From NCBI RefSeq assembly GCF_000353285.1, contig NZ_KB731324.1, forward strand, positions 2,374,577-2,438,576: a stretch of DNA of 64,000 nt, written 5' to 3'. The stretch is from Leptolyngbya boryana PCC 6306 (lineage in GTDB: Bacteria > Cyanobacteriota > Cyanobacteriia > Leptolyngbyales > Leptolyngbyaceae). The notes under the pieces were generated by a model. It had not been told where the DNA came from. It searched no databases and was given only the letters and a program-made list of their open reading frames with translations. Shown in pieces: positions 61,273-64,000 of the stretch (the first letter of the stretch is position 1; each line of letters starts with the position of its first letter). A program made the position numbers and the translations under genes.

Positions 61273-61991
61273 CGGTTCAATGCCTCGGATGGACTGGCTG
61301 TGATAATCGGGTGCAGGAAGAAATAGCCTGTTGAGGTTAAAGCGAGTGGAATCTGTGGATCGAGTTGCTGTGCTTTCTTGCGTTGGGGAAATAGCATCGA
61401 GATAAAACTACTGGTAGCGCGATCGATGTATCCGCGTTTCCAGAGATTTTGGATAATACTCGATACCTGATTGATAGGGAGTCCAACTACATAGACTAAA
61501 TCTTCGATCGAGGTCGGATGGTGTTCGATCGCTTTGAGGATTTTGATTTCGGTTTGCTCGACTGTGGCGATCGTGCGTTGCAAAGAATTGAGGTAAGGCT
61601 GAGTGTTTGCTGTCTGCTTAGATTTTGTTCGCTTGAGCAGATTTTTAGCTGTTTCGATGGGATCTGTCGATTGCAGAATGGGGAATGCGAGAGCGTCCCA
61701 AGTTAGAGTTGCCTCACTGGTCGGTGAATCGAAAAATCCTTTGGCACGTTCTTGGGTTTGGTAGGACTGTGCGAGGCGATCGTATTCTGAGTCGTAAATA
61801 GATTTGAGTTCGGAATCTTGATCGAGAAGTTGCCGGATTTGATTTACAGCGGATTGAGGTTGACGGCTGGCGAGGTCGCTAATGCTTTGTAGCGTGGGTT
61901 GCAGGGCTTCCAAGCGAGAGGGGTCTAGCTGAAGGAGTGTTAGAGAAAAGGCTTGAAAGGTAAAAGCATCGAAGGCATTAGCGATCGTCAT
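61269..61991 (-). CDS. Hypothetical protein with winged-helix domain (CHAT operon)
   Basis: A 240-residue soluble protein. Residues 1-140 are helical without a recognised domain. Residues 145-195 (TEIKILKAIEHHPTSIEDLV, then INQVSSIIQNLWKRGYIDRA) have the helix-turn-helix-wing layout of a winged helix. A hydrophobic C-terminal segment (PLALTSTGYFFLHPIIT) could pack or bind. Its start overlaps the stop of the CHAT gene and its stop the start of the membrane gene, so all three are translated together. It might sense DNA or interact with proteins. Confidence 0.65.
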   Translation of the reverse strand: MTIANAFDAFTFQAFSLTLLQLDPSRLEALQPTLQSISDLASRQPQSAVNQIRQLLDQDSELKSIYDSEYDRLAQSYQTQERAKGFFDSPTSEATLTWDALAFPILQSTDPIETAKNLLKRTKSKQTANTQPYLNSLQRTIATVEQTEIKILKAIEHHPTSIEDLVYVVGLPINQVSSIIQNLWKRGYIDRATSSFISMLFPQRKKAQQLDPQIPLALTSTGYFFLHPIITASPSEALNR

Positions 61992-64000
61992 AGTCCAGTG
62001 TGGGTAAAGGCTGCCCAGTAATAAGGATCGCGATACGGCGGGTCTGTTTCGTCTATTTTACATTCAATGCTTTGAATACAACTCCGAAGATATTCTTGAG
62101 CGCCGGGATCGCTTTCCGTTTTGGGGAGCAAGTCTTTGAGCCATTGGGCGAGTGCGGCATTTGAGCAGGTGCGGAGCCAGTTTTGGGCGGATCGAAGTGC
62201 GATCGCGCTTTCTTGACCCGCCTGCCAAAATTGGTAGAACCGGATCATCAGATAGGCGTTTGAGGCTTCTTCGACTGTCCAAAGGGTGCTGATGATGTGT
62301 GAAACTCCGGCTTGGAGAAAGGCGCTGGTTAAGCCGACGTATTCGGTATCGATCGATTGAGTCCCATTTAGTGCAGTTTCGCAGGCGGAGAGGATGACGA
62401 GATGATAGTTTTTCAGATCTAAACTACTGATTTCCTTGGCTGTGAGTGTGTCTGAGTTTTTGAGTGCGAGTTCGGAGTTTTCAGGTTTGCGATCGTTATA
62501 GTTGGCGTGTCCTGTGAAATGAAAGATGCCGTGATGTGTTTTGAGAGCGGATTCGACGGTTGCGCGATCGCTCTTTTCTGGTGGAATCGAGAAGGTGTTT
62601 GGGGCGAACATTGCTTTCAGAATCACCGATTCGAGTTGTGCGAAAGGCATTGAATTGCCGCGGTCGGGATCTTCAACATTGAGAAGGAAAGAAGTGCGAT
62701 CGCTGGATCTCGAGTTTAGATTTAAGCCAATTTGGATGCTAGGAAGATAGCTGACAGTCAGACTTTCTGAGAATAGAGCGTGAAGGGGAAAACGATGCAA
62801 ATCGCGATGGGGCAGGAGAATGAGGTTTTGAATGTTTGGGAGGTGAGATTCGATCGTTTGAATTTGCAGAAGTTCTTTGAGCTTTGTCAGCTGGGTTGAT
62901 AGAGCTTTGCGCCAAGAATGATCAGCTTGATTGGCTTTCTTAGTGCGATAGTCGTTGTATTGAGTGTTCCAGGATTTGATCCAGGATTGTAGTTTTTTTG
63001 CTCGATCGTAGGGGAGCGGATTTTCTAGAACGATCGGGTCTTCTGAAGTTGGGGTAAGGATAAAGGTGGTGAGGGACTCATCGCTGAAATGCCAGTAAAC
63101 GATCGCGGTTTGTGGATCGAGCAGTTGAAGTATTTCGGCATAGCTTGGGCTGATGACTTGTTCTTTCCATTCGTCGAGAATCCAAGTGAGACAGCGATTT
63201 TTGTAGCGTTCTGCGGTTTCGAGAGCGACGATAGTTTCGCCTTGAGCTAGTAGGCGATCGATAGCAATGCGGCTAAAGCTTGAGAACTTTGTTTCAAGAT
63301 TGCGCTTTTGTAATGGTGTCGATTGGGCATTAAGCAATTGCCGAAAAACTTCTAATCCTTTGATACGCCATTGATCAGCAGTTTCGGAATCGCCTAAGCC
63401 AATATAAGTTGTAATAAGGTTTTGAATGAGTTCTAAATAGAACCTCGGAAATGATTCTAACGTCTGTCTTGCAGTGTTATAAACAGTGACTGCTTGACTG
63501 TAGTAGATTTTGCTAGTTCGAATATTTTGACTGTTCTGCGCTTGGTAGAAGTAGATGTTACCTTTTCCACGCTGAAGGTTCCCCCATCCTTCAGGGTTAG
63601 CTTCCTTTAGAACGCAGGTAAGTCCTTGATCATAGTTCGAGATCGCCTCTTCGTGCCGTCCTAGATTATCAAGTGAAATGCCGCGATTGAACCAAGCTTC
63701 GTAAAGGTCAGATTTGATGTCGAGGGCTTTATCAAGGCTTGTGATCGCCTCTTCGTACCGGTCTAGAATATTGAGTGAATTGCCACGACTCGTCCAAGCT
63801 GCATAATAATCCGGGTTGATGTCGAGGGCTTTATCAAAGCTTGTGATCGCCTCTTCGTACCGTCCTAGATCATGGAGCGAAATACCGCGACTGTGCCAAG
63901 CTGCATAATAATCCGGGTTGATGTCGAGGGCTTTATCAAGGCTTGCCATCGCATCTTCGTACTGATCCAGATTATGGAGTAAAATGCCGCGATTGAACCA
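61988..64000 (-). CDS. TPR-CHAT caspase-like protease, partial (N-terminus beyond window)
   Basis: At least 670 residues; the reading frame continues past position 64000 in phase with TPR units, so the start lies outside. N-terminal tetratricopeptide repeats (34 residues, for example LDKALDINPDYYAAWHSRG) are followed by a helical middle region and a C-terminal CHAT domain. The caspase-like dyad is His in GIFHFTGHANYNDR and Cys in LVILSACETALNG, both intact. CHAT proteases cut partner proteins upon activation (for example separase relatives and the TPR-CHAT of Craspase). It is the first visible gene of a three-gene coupled operon. Confidence 0.9.
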   Translation of the reverse strand, partial: WFNRGILLHNLDQYEDAMASLDKALDINPDYYAAWHSRGISLHDLGRYEEAITSFDKALDINPDYYAAWTSRGNSLNILDRYEEAITSLDKALDIKSDLYEAWFNRGISLDNLGRHEEAISNYDQGLTCVLKEANPEGWGNLQRGKGNIYFYQAQNSQNIRTSKIYYSQAVTVYNTARQTLESFPRFYLELIQNLITTYIGLGDSETADQWRIKGLEVFRQLLNAQSTPLQKRNLETKFSSFSRIAIDRLLAQGETIVALETAERYKNRCLTWILDEWKEQVISPSYAEILQLLDPQTAIVYWHFSDESLTTFILTPTSEDPIVLENPLPYDRAKKLQSWIKSWNTQYNDYRTKKANQADHSWRKALSTQLTKLKELLQIQTIESHLPNIQNLILLPHRDLHRFPLHALFSESLTVSYLPSIQIGLNLNSRSSDRTSFLLNVEDPDRGNSMPFAQLESVILKAMFAPNTFSIPPEKSDRATVESALKTHHGIFHFTGHANYNDRKPENSELALKNSDTLTAKEISSLDLKNYHLVILSACETALNGTQSIDTEYVGLTSAFLQAGVSHIISTLWTVEEASNAYLMIRFYQFWQAGQESAIALRSAQNWLRTCSNAALAQWLKDLLPKTESDPGAQEYLRSCIQSIECKIDETDPPYRDPYYWAAFTHTGL
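63636..64000. repeat. Tandem 102-base repeats encoding TPR units
   Basis: The CHAT gene holds near-identical 102-base (34-codon) units: GATCGCCTCTTCGT-type text recurs at about 63639, 63741, 63843 and 63945, and one 39-base segment is identical in two units. The array continues past the window. The high DNA identity points to recent expansion. Confidence 0.85.

Noticed and set aside
1-64000. CRISPR array, prophage or complete insertion sequence
   Set aside because: No regularly spaced direct repeats outside the TPR gene, no phage structural genes and no transposase were found.

Overview
The window is chromosomal DNA from a cyanobacterium, probably a filamentous Leptolyngbya-like lineage (the genus is inference). 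The evidence is dense HIP1-type octamers (GCGATCGC), a Ycf46 AAA ATPase, DUF3370 and DUF4336 proteins, a urea transporter behind a textbook NtcA site, and the order rplS-trnW-secE-nusG-rplK-rplA-rplJ-rplL. I see no rRNA, CRISPR array, prophage or complete insertion sequence.

Layout. 1-6.9 kb: partial branched-chain aminotransferase, outer-membrane TpsB transporter, DUF4336 protein and a CapD/WbpM-type nucleotide-sugar epimerase, then a 0.9 kb non-coding stretch. 6.9-12.3 kb: histidine kinase, DUF3370 protein, Uma2 nuclease, C15 peptidase, the overlapping cluster hisH-rsmD-secreted protein, and a small zinc-ribbon protein. 12.5-19.8 kb: urtEDCBA, ureG and a phosphotransacetylase-family protein, all on the minus strand. 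20-31.8 kb: metabolic and conserved hypothetical genes plus a hicBA module whose toxin gene is frameshifted. 31.9-43.9 kb: thiG/thiO, a ferredoxin, cimA, a P-loop kinase, a zinc-ribbon PP2C phosphatase, gatB, argJ and an FkbM methyltransferase. 43.8-52.1 kb: large zinc metalloprotease, three-gene ABC-2 exporter, pgl, amino-acid-binding lipoprotein and glutathione peroxidase. 52.1-56.4 kb: a wrecked cbiO/cbiQ duplicate, a secreted beta-propeller protein, and an intact ECF Co/Ni operon (cbiM-PDGLE-cbiQ-cbiO). 56.6-60.5 kb: ribosomal protein and transcription-factor genes with tRNA-Trp and an L10 leader. 60.6-64 kb: a translationally coupled three-gene operon headed by a TPR-CHAT protease that runs off the window.

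How genes work together. Urea uptake (Urt) and urease nickel loading (UreG) are adjacent, and the transporter promoter carries a perfect NtcA site. The ECF operon imports cobalt or nickel. hisH, cimA, argJ and ilvE serve histidine, isoleucine, arginine and branched-chain amino-acid synthesis. thiO and thiG make the thiamin thiazole.

The best candidates for something undescribed are: the TPR-CHAT / winged-helix / membrane-protein operon at the right end (possible caspase-like defence or cell-death module); two intergenic candidate sRNAs (34.3 kb and 41.5 kb); and the broken cbiO copy with two perfect palindromes that look like template-switch scars.
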